Of a DNA stretch of 64,000 bases, positions 36,253-45,101 are shown piece after piece (position 1 is the stretch's first letter; each line of letters begins with the position of its first letter). This DNA comes from Candidatus Epilinea brevis (lineage in GTDB: Bacteria; Chloroflexota; Anaerolineae; Epilineales; Epilineaceae), in the NCBI GenBank assembly GCA_016710785.1, contig JADJUE010000001.1, positions 496,001 to 560,000 on the forward strand, given 5' to 3'. The notes beneath the pieces were generated by a model. That model saw only the letters and a list, made by a program, of their open reading frames with translations, had not been told where the DNA came from and ran no database searches. The translations under genes were made by a program, and so were the position numbers.

Positions 36253-36409
36253 CTGCCAGCCTCCTATCTGTGGGCTTCGAGCCCGTTTGAATGGTGCGGA
36301 TCCCCAGGATACCGCGCCTTCGGGAGGCTGGCCTTCTCATACTATCTGCGGGACGGCACAACCATTGCGGAAGTCGTGGCTACCATGCGAAATCACGACA
36401 GAACCGTCC
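36253..36409 (-). other. structured region upstream of the transposase (possible bridge-RNA end)
   Basis: CCAGCCTCC (36257-36265) can pair with GGAGGCTGG (36322-36330), enclosing GGGCT-TCG-AGCCC (36272-36284). The ~160-base non-coding end next to the transposase start is where IS110-group elements encode their bridge RNA. The assignment is by position and fold only. Confidence 0.35.
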
Positions 36410-36540
36410 CCGTAGGGGACATTCCAATGGTAGAGCCCGGGGCTGCTTTGCCCCCGGGCGATCGGGGCGGCGCGATCTGGTCGGTTCCAAACCGCCACAC
36501 ACCAGACCATAACGTTTACCAACGGTATCGTTGAAACCGC
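36410..36540 (+). repeat. right inverted repeat of the IS110 region (REP-like copy 3)
   Basis: It mirrors 34580-34710 and carries the hairpin AGCCCGGGGC-TGCTTT-GCCCCCGGGC. IS110-family enzymes are known to insert at REP-like palindromes, which would explain the association. Confidence 0.7.
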
Positions 36541-36569
36541 CGGGGACTGTGGGGTACGGGCACGGCGGG

Positions 36570-38297
36570 TCAAGACCGCAGCACGCCGAGCCCTCGCGGA
36601 TCCAACGGCACCGCCTGCACGTTGCGCTCCTCGCGCACCTGCACCATGCCTGGGCCGCCGCCCTTCATGCGCATGACGTGGCGCAGGTCGGTGCAGATCA
36701 CGTCGCCGCGGGCCTCGCCGCGGGCGCCCGAGAACCAGAGGGCCAGGCCGGCCGCCTCCTGCAGGGTCTGGGGGTCGACATCGCGGCCGGCGCTCTTGAT
36801 GAGCACATGGGCCCCCGGCCGGCCGCGGGCGTGCAGCCACAGGTCGCCGCGCGCGCCGCGCTCGAAGGTGACCGCTTCGTTCTGGCGGCTGTTGCGGCCC
36901 ACGATGAGCGACAGACCGGCCGAGGAGCGCAGCTCCAGGGGCCGCGACGGCGCCTGGCCGCCGCCCACGCGGGCCTTGAGCGGGCGCCCCAAAAGGCCCG
37001 AGGCGTTCAGCCCCGCGTGCACGGCATCGATCTCCGGCCGGCTCTCGGCCAGGTCCAGGTCGCTCTGCCATTGGTCGAGGGTGGCCAATCGGGCCTCCAC
37101 CTCCTGCAGGCGCTCGGGCAGGTCGCGCAGGGCGCGGCCCAGGCGCCGCGCCCGTTCGTAGTAATGCTCGGCGTTGTCCAGGGCGCTGAGCTGCGGGTCC
37201 AGCGGTACCCGCACCTCGCCATCCATTCCCGGCAGCAGGGCCTCCGCCGCGCCGGCCGGCACCTGCCGCTGGTAGGCCAGCAGCAGGTCGGCCCAGAGGC
37301 GCAGCTTCTCGGATTCGCCGGGATCCGGCGCCGCGCGGGCCAGCGACTCCAGCTGCCTTGCGGCGCGGGCGCGGGCTTCCTCCAACAGGGTCTCTACCTC
37401 CCGCCGCGCGGCGGCGTAGGCATCCGCCGCGCCGCGCTGGGCCTCCCAGGCGGTCATGGCTTCGGTCAGGGTCGCCGTCGGCTGCCAGAAGGGCAGATGG
37501 GTCAGCCGGTAGGGTGCGTAGGCCAGGGCGGCGCCGGCCCCGTCGGGCTGGTCCTTGGCCAGACCGGTCTCCCAGGCGCCACCATCGAGAGGCGCCAGCA
37601 GGGCCGCGATCGCCGCGGCCAGCGCGGCGGCGTCCACCAGCGCGGCCGGGGACTCCGCCGCTCCGCAGGCGCGATGCACCGCTTCGCGGGCGGCCAGGGG
37701 GCTGATGCCCCGGAGCCGGTCCACCAGCACCCGCCAGGCAGGGCCGTCGCCGGCCTCCGCCAGCCAGGCGCCCAGGCTGAGGCTGTCCAAGGGCTGCGGC
37801 GGGATCTTGGCCGCCGGCGGCGGGGGGGGCTGGTAGGGCCGCCCGGGCAAGGTCTGGCGGGTCCGCGACAGTTCGGCGTCCACGGTGCGCGCCGCGGCCA
37901 GGATGCGGTCATCGGCGGCCAGCAGCACGAGGTTGGCCAGGCGCCCCTGCAGCTCGACGACCAGGCGGATGGGCTCGGCGGCCTGAAAGTGGAAGGTCAG
38001 CATCCGCTCCCAGGGCGGCCAGCTGACCTTGCGCAGGCGGGCGCCCAGCAGGCGAGCGTTCAAGGCCTGCTGCAAGGGGCTGGCGCCGCTGGTGCCGCGG
38101 CGGACCTTCTCGATGCCCAGGCTCAGCCCCAGCCGGCGAGGATCGGCGCTCAAGAGCAGCCATTGGCGCTGCCCACCGTAGAGCTCCAGGCCATGGGTCA
38201 GGCGATCCAGCTGGATGACCTGCTGGACGCGAGCGCCGACCAGCGACTTGGTCAGTTCGCCGGCGAGCGCCGCCGCGCAGAGCGCGTCGATGTACAT
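36570..38297 (-). CDS. rqcH: NFACT/Rqc2-homologue ribosome quality-control protein
   Basis: A 575-residue protein. The NFACT-N domain (MYIDALCAAALAGELTKSL, GARVQQVIQLDRLTHGL) is followed by helix-hairpin and coiled-coil segments (~residues 290-430). The NFACT-R domain has VGRNSRQNEAVTF and DLWLHARGRPGAHVLIKS. Bacterial RqcH binds stalled 50S subunits with peptidyl-tRNA and adds alanine tails that mark the nascent chain for degradation. Length is in the normal range. It stands between the IS110 remnant and a small gene of the same strand. Confidence 0.92.
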   Translation of the reverse strand: MYIDALCAAALAGELTKSLVGARVQQVIQLDRLTHGLELYGGQRQWLLLSADPRRLGLSLGIEKVRRGTSGASPLQQALNARLLGARLRKVSWPPWERMLTFHFQAAEPIRLVVELQGRLANLVLLAADDRILAAARTVDAELSRTRQTLPGRPYQPPPPPAAKIPPQPLDSLSLGAWLAEAGDGPAWRVLVDRLRGISPLAAREAVHRACGAAESPAALVDAAALAAAIAALLAPLDGGAWETGLAKDQPDGAGAALAYAPYRLTHLPFWQPTATLTEAMTAWEAQRGAADAYAAARREVETLLEEARARAARQLESLARAAPDPGESEKLRLWADLLLAYQRQVPAGAAEALLPGMDGEVRVPLDPQLSALDNAEHYYERARRLGRALRDLPERLQEVEARLATLDQWQSDLDLAESRPEIDAVHAGLNASGLLGRPLKARVGGGQAPSRPLELRSSAGLSLIVGRNSRQNEAVTFERGARGDLWLHARGRPGAHVLIKSAGRDVDPQTLQEAAGLALWFSGARGEARGDVICTDLRHVMRMKGGGPGMVQVREERNVQAVPLDPRGLGVLRS

Positions 38298-38341
38298 CGG
38301 AGGCCCCCTTCAGGCAGGCGCCCGGGGGAGCCCGAAGGCGA

Positions 38342-38530
38342 TCAGGCCGCTCCGTGCGTCTTCTTGATGTTGCGGTAGACGCGGTCGTAGATCTCGGTGA
38401 GGGTCTGCTCAGCCTCGTCGTCGCGCACGGTGCGCGCCAGGGCCTGCCAGACCTGGCCGGCGATCCACACGGCCACTGCCTGCTGCATGACTTCCGGCGA
38501 ATCCGTGTTGGGCAACTGGAACTCTTCCAC
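38342..38530 (-). CDS. small hypothetical protein (62 aa)
   Basis: GTG start at 38530 with AGGAG upstream. The sequence is helical (QAVAVWIAGQVWQALARTV, LTEIYDRVYRNIKKTHG) with no signal or membrane segment. I do not recognise it. It is upstream of rqcH by 44 bases on the same strand, so they may be co-transcribed. Confidence 0.6.
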   Translation of the reverse strand: MEEFQLPNTDSPEVMQQAVAVWIAGQVWQALARTVRDDEAEQTLTEIYDRVYRNIKKTHGAA

Positions 38531-38656
38531 GGCGACCTGCTCCTGGGGGTGGGATGAGCGGATGATGGGGCGATTATAGACCGGCCGGCACGCGCGATCA
38601 ACGCGCGACGCGGGCCCCCGTTGGCCCGCCCCGCTGCCCCGGACTACCATTGCCCC

Positions 38657-40762
38657 ATGAGCCATGCCACCCAACGCCTCCTCCAAGCCCTCAGCCTCCT
38701 CGATCAGGTCGAACAACCCGATGGCAGCCGGGCCTTGACCGCCTTGGGCTTCCAGCTGGACGAGTGGCTGCGCTTCGATGCCGCCATCCCCCTGCCGGAC
38801 GGCGGCCAATGGCCGGAGCGAGGCCACCTGCTGGCCGCCCAGCCGGACCGCGCCTGGTGGCTGTTGCCCGGGGCGCGGCTGCTCGAGCTGCGAACCGGCG
38901 AGGCCGAGCCGCGGGTCGCCCCGCTCCTGGAGCTGGACATCGACCCCGCCGCGCTGGCCGGCTTCCTGCGGCCGCAGTTGCTGCGCTGGCATCTGGGCGC
39001 TCCGCTGACCGAACTGGAGGACGGCGACATTCCCTCGGTGGTCAACGAGCTGGTGACCGCCGCCTTCGAGGCCTCGCCCGCCGGCCGGGCGGCCATCTTT
39101 GAGACCCTGGACCAGGCCATGGCGCCGGGGGCCGGCTGGGAGCAGGTGGCCCTGCGCCTCAGGGCGGCTTTCGAGCGCGGTCTGGGCGACCGTGGCGAAG
39201 CGGTGCGCCGCCTCAGCGCCCGGGCCCTCGTGCGCATGGCCACCGGGCAGGCGCCCGCCGGTGCTTCCGGCGATCCGGCGCGGCTCCTGGACGTGCTGCT
39301 GCATATGCCGCGCGACGATGTGCGGCAGAGCGCCCTCGAAACGCTGCTGCAGGCGCCCCCCGACGCGCTGATGGCCGTGGCGGGGCGGCTAGGCCCCTTG
39401 CTGGCCGAAGCCATGGCCCTGCCCAGCGGAGAGATCCGGCGCCTCGCGGGCTTGCTGCAGATGCGCCTGGAAGGGCGCTCCGACGCCCTGGCCATCTCCG
39501 AAGGCCTGGGTTCGGAGGACGCCGAAGCCCGCGCCGCCGCCGTCGCGCGGCTGCAGGTTGAGGCCCAGTCCAACTTCGACGTGCTGATGCCCCGCCTGCT
39601 GGAGGCCCTGGAAGACCCGGACCCCGTCTTGCGCCAGGCCTCGCTCACGGTGCTGCAGCAGCAGGTGGACGCCGCCGGGTCCATGGTGTTCCGCCGCGTG
39701 CTGCTGAACCTGTTGGCCTCCGCCGAGCCGCGCGCGGTGGTCCACGGCGCCGGCCTGGTGCAGCGCCGCCTGCCGGAGGGCGGGCCCGATCTGCGCGCGG
39801 ACGCCGACCTCATGGCCGCCCTGCGCAAGGCCCTGGACGAAGGTCCGGCGGATGCCCGCGACAGCGTGGCGCTCTTGTGGTGGCAGCTGCACCAGATGCT
39901 GGACCCGGACTCCCAGGTGGAAGCCCTCCGGCGCCTGCTGCAGCATGCGGACCCTGTCGTGCGCCAGGTCGCGCTGCGCGAGCTGATGCAATCGCCCTTG
40001 ACCGCCGCGGCCGCCCGCGACGGCTTGCTCAAGATCCTGGTGGAACGGCTGGCGGACCCCGACCCCAGCCTGCAGCTCTTGACCGCCCGCGCCATACTGG
40101 CCCAGGGCTACCCGCATGCCGACGACATCGTCGCCGCCCTGGCCTACGACCGCAGCCAGGCCCTGCGCCAAGGCGCGGTGCAGATCCTGCGCCAGGCGGG
40201 GGCGCCGGCGGCGGAGCGCGCCGAATCGGTAGCCCGGCAGGCGGACCTGCTGCTGGACTGGCAGAGCGCCGACGCCGACACGGCCGCGGCCGCGCGCTGG
40301 TTCCAGGCCCTGCGTGCGGTGCAGCTGCCGCCCTCACCGCGCCTGCCGGCCCTGCTGCTGGCCGTCCTAACGGAGCTGCCGGCCCAAGCAGAGACAGCCT
40401 TCCAGCTGACGGCCCTGGATGAGATCGACGCGCTCTTGAGCCGTCTGGCCGCCGACGACACGGAATGGCTGGGCTACTGCCGCCGACTGATGGAGCCGCC
40501 GCATCCGGCACCGGGCCACGCCGCCCACCTGGCCGCGCGGCGCGCGGCGGATGACCCGCGCTCCCTGCACTTCCTGTGGGCCTGCGCCACAGCCGGCTCG
40601 CCGGAGGCCTCCCGCGCCGCCCGCCTGGCCCTGCTCACCTTGGCCCCCAGCAAGCTGGACGACCTGGTGAAGGCCGAGCTGGCCCAGCTGGCCCGCGGCA
40701 TCGAGGACCCCGAGCTGCGCCGCCTGCTGGCGCGCCTGCTCGGTCGCCCGCCGGCAGGCTGA
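38657..40762 (+). CDS. HEAT-repeat protein
   Basis: A 701-residue cytoplasmic protein made largely of helical pairs with the HEAT pattern, for example LLEALEDPDPVLRQASLTVL, LLQHADPVVRQVALRELMQ and LVERLADPDPSLQLLTARAI, from about residue 150 to the end. Such arrays are scaffolds for protein binding; no enzymatic domain is visible. The amino 120 residues look like a separate alpha/beta region. Its stop is 7 bases from the dtd start, so the two are an operon. Confidence 0.7.
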   Translation: MSHATQRLLQALSLLDQVEQPDGSRALTALGFQLDEWLRFDAAIPLPDGGQWPERGHLLAAQPDRAWWLLPGARLLELRTGEAEPRVAPLLELDIDPAALAGFLRPQLLRWHLGAPLTELEDGDIPSVVNELVTAAFEASPAGRAAIFETLDQAMAPGAGWEQVALRLRAAFERGLGDRGEAVRRLSARALVRMATGQAPAGASGDPARLLDVLLHMPRDDVRQSALETLLQAPPDALMAVAGRLGPLLAEAMALPSGEIRRLAGLLQMRLEGRSDALAISEGLGSEDAEARAAAVARLQVEAQSNFDVLMPRLLEALEDPDPVLRQASLTVLQQQVDAAGSMVFRRVLLNLLASAEPRAVVHGAGLVQRRLPEGGPDLRADADLMAALRKALDEGPADARDSVALLWWQLHQMLDPDSQVEALRRLLQHADPVVRQVALRELMQSPLTAAAARDGLLKILVERLADPDPSLQLLTARAILAQGYPHADDIVAALAYDRSQALRQGAVQILRQAGAPAAERAESVARQADLLLDWQSADADTAAAARWFQALRAVQLPPSPRLPALLLAVLTELPAQAETAFQLTALDEIDALLSRLAADDTEWLGYCRRLMEPPHPAPGHAAHLAARRAADDPRSLHFLWACATAGSPEASRAARLALLTLAPSKLDDLVKAELAQLARGIEDPELRRLLARLLGRPPAG

Positions 40763-40769
40763 GGCGCTG

Positions 40770-41237
40770 ATGCGCGCCCTGCTGCAGCGCGTCACCCGCG
40801 CCGCGGTCACCGTGGACGGGCAGACGGTAGGCGCCATCGGTCCGGGGCTGGTCATCCTGCTCGGGGTCCGGCGGGGCGACACGGTGGCCGAGGCCGACTG
40901 GCTGGCGCGCAAGACGGCAGAGTTGCGCATCTTCAATGGCGAGGCCTTCGAAGGAGCGGCCGGCAAGTTCGACCGCAGCCTGCTGGACATCGGCGGCGCG
41001 GCCCTGGTGGTCAGCCAGTTCACCCTCTACGGCGACGCCCGCCGCGGCCGCCGCCCGGACTTCACCGCCGCCGCGGCGCCGGCGGAAGCCGACGCCCTGT
41101 ACCAGCGCTATGTGCGGGCTCTTGTCGAAGCCGGCGTGGCCCAGGTGGCCACGGGCGTCTTCGGGGCGATGATGGCGGTGGAACTGGTCAACGACGGGCC
41201 GGTGACGGTGCTGCTGGAGCGCGAGGCGGAGGGGTGA
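40770..41237 (+). CDS. dtd: D-aminoacyl-tRNA deacylase
   Basis: A 155-residue protein of normal Dtd length. MRALLQRVTRAAVTVDG opens it, SQFTLYGDARRGRRPDF carries the SQFTLY catalytic motif, and the end has ELVNDGPVTVLLE, the family's NxPVT element. It removes D-amino acids, and glycine mischarged on tRNA-Ala, from tRNA. Confidence 0.95.
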   Translation: MRALLQRVTRAAVTVDGQTVGAIGPGLVILLGVRRGDTVAEADWLARKTAELRIFNGEAFEGAAGKFDRSLLDIGGAALVVSQFTLYGDARRGRRPDFTAAAAPAEADALYQRYVRALVEAGVAQVATGVFGAMMAVELVNDGPVTVLLEREAEG

Positions 41238-41294
41238 AGGAAGGTGGGACTGGCGGAAGGGCGTGCGCAGGCAGGGCTTGGGTCCAGACTCGGT

Positions 41295-41558
41295 TCAGGC
41301 CGCGTGCAGGTGCTGCCTGATCCACCGTTGCACCAACTCTGTCTCGCTCACGCCGTGCGACCTGGCCAATCCATGAAGGGCAGCGGCCTCCGACGCATCC
41401 AAACGCAGGGTCAGATTCGATTGGCGTTCGAACACCGGCTCGGTGACCTCTTCAAGTTCCGCGTCAAAATCGGTCAACTCATGGCTATCCCAGAACTCGG
41501 CGAGTTCGTGGATGGAATCCGTGGTGGGCAAGCGCGGTGTATCTATCAACCCTTCCAT
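41295..41558 (-). CDS. CopG/BrnA-like antitoxin
   Basis: An 87-residue protein. The carboxy half (LTLRLDASEAAALHGLARSH, ETELVQRWIRQHL) is a ribbon-helix-helix DNA-binding pattern; the acidic amino half (ELAEFWDSHELTDFDAELEE) is typical of CopG-type antitoxins that cover their toxin. It overlaps the end of the toxin gene by 13 bases, consistent with coupled translation and autoregulation of the pair. Confidence 0.8.
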   Translation of the reverse strand: MEGLIDTPRLPTTDSIHELAEFWDSHELTDFDAELEEVTEPVFERQSNLTLRLDASEAAALHGLARSHGVSETELVQRWIRQHLHAA

Positions 41559-41827
41559 TGTCTGTACCTCCGCAGTTCGCGATCGGACATGGGTCTGGCC
41601 GTTACCGGATAGGCCATTCCATCCGGCAACCGAATCACCACGCAGAACAAATGTCGTCCGGCATCAGTCTCGCCCAGCACGTGGTAGACCGGGCTAGGCC
41701 CGCGAGCTTTGGCTCGCAGGACGAGCGCATGACCAAAGCAGACTTCCTCGACTTCGTTTGGTTTGACGTCATGCCGTGCGATGTGTTCGATGCGTTCGTC
41801 GGGCCAGACCAGACCGTGAATGTGCAC
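41546..41827 (-). CDS. BrnT-like toxin (DUF4258/RelE-fold RNase)
   Basis: A 93-residue protein with RIEHIARHDVKPNEVEEVCF, YHVLGETDAGRHLFCVVI and YPVTARPMSDRELRRY. This is the BrnT/DUF4258 layout, with the His/Arg/Tyr set used for mRNA cleavage. The toxin-first order with the antitoxin overlapping it is that of brnTA loci. All motif residues seem present, so the pair may be functional. Confidence 0.8.
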   Translation of the reverse strand: MHIHGLVWPDERIEHIARHDVKPNEVEEVCFGHALVLRAKARGPSPVYHVLGETDAGRHLFCVVIRLPDGMAYPVTARPMSDRELRRYRQWKG

Positions 41828-41883
41828 CGGCGAAGTCTATACCCGTCAGTGCCCACCATGCCAGTGTCGACCATGGCGACAGA

Positions 41884-44610
41884 TCAACCTTGACCCCCTG
41901 AAGTGACCAAAGGCAGGTACACCCGTCGCGGGCGCGCGGCCGGATCCAGAAAGCGGATCACCCGGCCCTCCCCGCTCTCGACGTCCACCCGCACCGCTTC
42001 GATCCGCCCCAGATCCAGGGTGGGCGGTTGGAGCAGAAAGCGCCCGTCGCCGTCGCTCTGGCCGTAGACGGCCGTGGTCCAGTAGTCCAGGCTCAAGTCC
42101 AGCGAGGGCGTGCCATAACGGACCAGCACGCGGCTGAAGGGGGCGGTCCAGCCGGCCACACGCCCATCCTCGTCGAGCAACCAGGCGGATAGATCCGGTA
42201 CGCGCATGCCGCGGGCGCCCCGGCCATGGCTGAGGCGCAGGTAGTTGCCGCTGCCGGTGAACCCGACCCGATCCTGCAGTGTGAACCAGCCGACCGGCCC
42301 GCCCTCGCCTTCTTGTTGATGGAAAGGCCGGGCACCGGCCACCGGCTGGCCGGCCGCATCCAGCGCCTCCGGGGCGAAGGCCTCGATGCGGTAGTCGGTC
42401 CCGACCTCCACCGTCCCCCAGAACGTCGCCGCGTGGGGCGCCACAGCCAGGGATTCCAGCACCCCGCGAGCGGCGCTGCGATGCCCGCCGGCCGCGCTGT
42501 GGTACACGTCAGCGACCAGGCCGGGAAGCAGGAGATCCCATTGGCTGCTGGGCACCTCGTGGTCGTAGACCCCGGTGTTGTCGACGGGCGCGCGCACGCC
42601 GGCGGGCAGCCCGGGGCCTTGGTCGCTGGCGAAGACGATGTCCACCGTCTGCCCGGCCGGCGACTGGCCGGTGACATCGCGCCCGGTGGGGTCGATATGC
42701 GCCGTCATCTTGACCAGCTGCAGGCGCGCCGACGCCGATCGCTCCGGAAAGGCCAACACCGTGTCGCCGGGCTCCAGGTCCACGAGGACACCGGGCTCGG
42801 TGGTCAATCCCCCGTAGCATTTGCTCTCGACGCCCCCGACCTGGCAGCTTCCACGCGCGATGGCCGTACCGCCGCGCTCCACCTCCACGGGCACCTCCAG
42901 CCCGGGGGGACCTTCGACTTCAAAGCGGCCAGAGTCCAGGAAGACGCTCAGGCGGAAGACCGGGAAGCGCAAGCCACGATCGATGCCGTCGGCGCCGCGC
43001 AGCTCAAGCTCCACCATGGCGCCCGGCAGCAGGTCCTGCCGGCCGGCCAGGTCGAGCATCCACTTCCCCTCGGCGTCGGCCGCGCCCTCCACCCAGTCCG
43101 CGGACCGCTCCAAACGGGCCCGGACAGCGCTTCCCGGCAGGGCCTGACCGCTGACTGTGTCGGCGTCGGCATCGGCGTTCAGCTGCAGGTCCATGCGGCC
43201 GCTGCTGGCCTGCCAACCTTCCCCCGCCCCGTCGCCGGCCAGCGCCAGCCGTTCGCCATCGCCGATCTCCCGCGGCCAGGGGTCCCCGTTCTGCAGCTCG
43301 AGGCTGAAGTGCCCGTCCACCCCCACTTGAGACCGCTGCAACGCCAGCTCCTGCCCCGCGGCGTCCAGCAGCCGCATGGACACCGCCGCCCCGGCCACAC
43401 CCTGGCCCGTCGCCCGCGCCACGTAGGGGTCCACCCAATCCAATAGGGACGCCCGGGCTGTCAAGCTCAGCCCCGGCGCGTCCGGCAAGGTGACCGCCAC
43501 CGCCTGGTCCACCGCCAGGTCCACCCGCCCGGACCAGTCCGCCCGCCACGCCCCCGCAGCATCCGCGACCACCGTCTGCGCCGCGGAAGGACGCCCCTCC
43601 GGTGCGAGCGACAGGCGGGAGCCGGGCGGCGCCGATCCCGAAGCGGCGTCCGCGGCCGGATCCACCAGAACGGTGATCGCCGGCCAGACCAGGATCAGCG
43701 GCGGCCGCGGCGGAATCGTGGGCGCGTCGGGCACCACGAAGTCCAGTTGCAGGCGGTCGCCTGGCCGGATGCCGACGAGCGCGCCGCCTGCATCGCGGAG
43801 GGCCAGGGTCACCGGGCCGCCCTGGCCGCGCACGCAGCCCCTGGCGCGAGGCATGACTACGGTATCCGACACCTTCAGACAGGCCTCCTCGCCCGGACGC
43901 AGCAGCAGGTCCAGGGCCGAAGCGCCCGCCGGGGCCGTCAGCAGGGGCAGGGTCCAGGCGGCCTGGAAGGTGACTCCCGAGCGGTCGGTGTAGAGCACCG
44001 TGCCCGAGGCGCCGGGCCCCAGGTCCAGGTCTGCGTCCAGCTCCAAGGTCCAACGGCCGTCCGCTCCGGCCACCGCCGTGTCGCTGGCGAAGCCGCCGCG
44101 CGCGTCGGCGGTGATGACCAGCACGCTCTCGCCCGCCGGCGCCCAGCCGCTCAAGGCCCCATCGACAGGGGCCAAGGCGGCGCCCAGGACGGGCACCAGG
44201 ATGTCCCGCCGGCCACGCCGACCGTCCGGGTAGACGGCGCTCAGGCGCAGGCTGTCGCCGGGGAGGATGGCCGCAATCCCCCGCGCGCTCAGCCCGCCGC
44301 GGTCCAGGTGCAATTCCGTGCTGCCGTCGAAGGCCGCCAGACCGCTGGCCCGGCCTTTGAGGATGCCCGCGCCGTCGGTCAGCTCCAGCCAGACCTGCGG
44401 CGCCGCGCCGCCCTCGGCCACCCGCAGCTCGGCGAACAACGCCTCGGCGCCCACCAGCACAGAGATGCGCTGGAAGAGCTCCTGCGGATCGCCCTGGGCC
44501 CGGGCGGGGCCGGGCGTGGCGCCCACCAGACCGAGGAGAAGGACAGCCGCGAGGAGCCCCCAGCCATGCGGAGACGAATGGCTGGGGAGGCGGTTCGCAG
44601 GTGCGGTCAT
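41884..44610 (-). CDS. large secreted beta-rich protein with LPLV tail
   Basis: A 908-residue exported protein (signal peptide near WGLLAAVLLLGLVGATPGPA). The body is a series of ~90-residue beta-rich units with motifs like GSVRARLERS, GDSLRLSAVYPDG and GERLALAG, reminiscent of Ig-like or carboxypeptidase-regulatory-like surface repeats. I recognise no catalytic motif. It ends with RRVYLPLVTSGG, one of the LPL tails seen on several exported proteins here. It is likely extracellular or surface bound. Its neighbours do not indicate a pathway. Confidence 0.65.
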   Translation of the reverse strand: MTAPANRLPSHSSPHGWGLLAAVLLLGLVGATPGPARAQGDPQELFQRISVLVGAEALFAELRVAEGGAAPQVWLELTDGAGILKGRASGLAAFDGSTELHLDRGGLSARGIAAILPGDSLRLSAVYPDGRRGRRDILVPVLGAALAPVDGALSGWAPAGESVLVITADARGGFASDTAVAGADGRWTLELDADLDLGPGASGTVLYTDRSGVTFQAAWTLPLLTAPAGASALDLLLRPGEEACLKVSDTVVMPRARGCVRGQGGPVTLALRDAGGALVGIRPGDRLQLDFVVPDAPTIPPRPPLILVWPAITVLVDPAADAASGSAPPGSRLSLAPEGRPSAAQTVVADAAGAWRADWSGRVDLAVDQAVAVTLPDAPGLSLTARASLLDWVDPYVARATGQGVAGAAVSMRLLDAAGQELALQRSQVGVDGHFSLELQNGDPWPREIGDGERLALAGDGAGEGWQASSGRMDLQLNADADADTVSGQALPGSAVRARLERSADWVEGAADAEGKWMLDLAGRQDLLPGAMVELELRGADGIDRGLRFPVFRLSVFLDSGRFEVEGPPGLEVPVEVERGGTAIARGSCQVGGVESKCYGGLTTEPGVLVDLEPGDTVLAFPERSASARLQLVKMTAHIDPTGRDVTGQSPAGQTVDIVFASDQGPGLPAGVRAPVDNTGVYDHEVPSSQWDLLLPGLVADVYHSAAGGHRSAARGVLESLAVAPHAATFWGTVEVGTDYRIEAFAPEALDAAGQPVAGARPFHQQEGEGGPVGWFTLQDRVGFTGSGNYLRLSHGRGARGMRVPDLSAWLLDEDGRVAGWTAPFSRVLVRYGTPSLDLSLDYWTTAVYGQSDGDGRFLLQPPTLDLGRIEAVRVDVESGEGRVIRFLDPAARPRRVYLPLVTSGGQG

Positions 44611-44697
44611 GGGCGACGGTCCTCTCAGTGGGGGCGTTGCGAGGCCGCAAGGCCCGTGCTATGATCCGGCCCAGATGATTTGCGCGACGGAGCCAAG

Positions 44698-45003
44698 ATG
44701 CAGCTGATCAAGCTGATCATGACCTGGGACATTATACCGGGTCAGGAACAGGCCTACATCGAGTTCAACAGCCGGGAGTTCGTGCCCCGCCTCATGAAGC
44801 TGGGGCTGCAGCCGATGGATTCCTGGTACACCATCTTCGGCCAGGCCCCGCAGATCATGGCCGGCTGGGTGCACGAGGACACCGAGATGGTGCAGCGCGC
44901 CGTCGAGAGCGATGACTGGGCGGACCTGCAAGAGGATCTGCGCCATTACGTCACCAACTTCCAGTTCAAGATCGCGCCGGTCACGGGGATGTTCCAGCTC
45001 TAG
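44698..45003 (+). CDS. small dimeric alpha-beta-barrel-like protein
   Basis: A 101-residue protein with GGAG six bases before ATG. It opens with LIKLIMTWDIIPGQEQAYIE and contains YTIFGQAPQIMAGWVHED, the beta-alpha-beta-beta ferredoxin-like pattern of NIPSNAP/ABM-type proteins that pair into a barrel. No metal or haem ligands can be assigned. The function is unknown; the fold is a reasonable guess. Confidence 0.6.
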   Translation: MQLIKLIMTWDIIPGQEQAYIEFNSREFVPRLMKLGLQPMDSWYTIFGQAPQIMAGWVHEDTEMVQRAVESDDWADLQEDLRHYVTNFQFKIAPVTGMFQL

Positions 45004-45101
45004 CGCTTGACTGCCCTGGCGCGCGCATGCTATACCGGCGGACCTCGCCCGCCAGGGACAGGCCGTTCCTGGGGGCCACGGTTCCAGCCAGGAGGCAGAA
45101 C

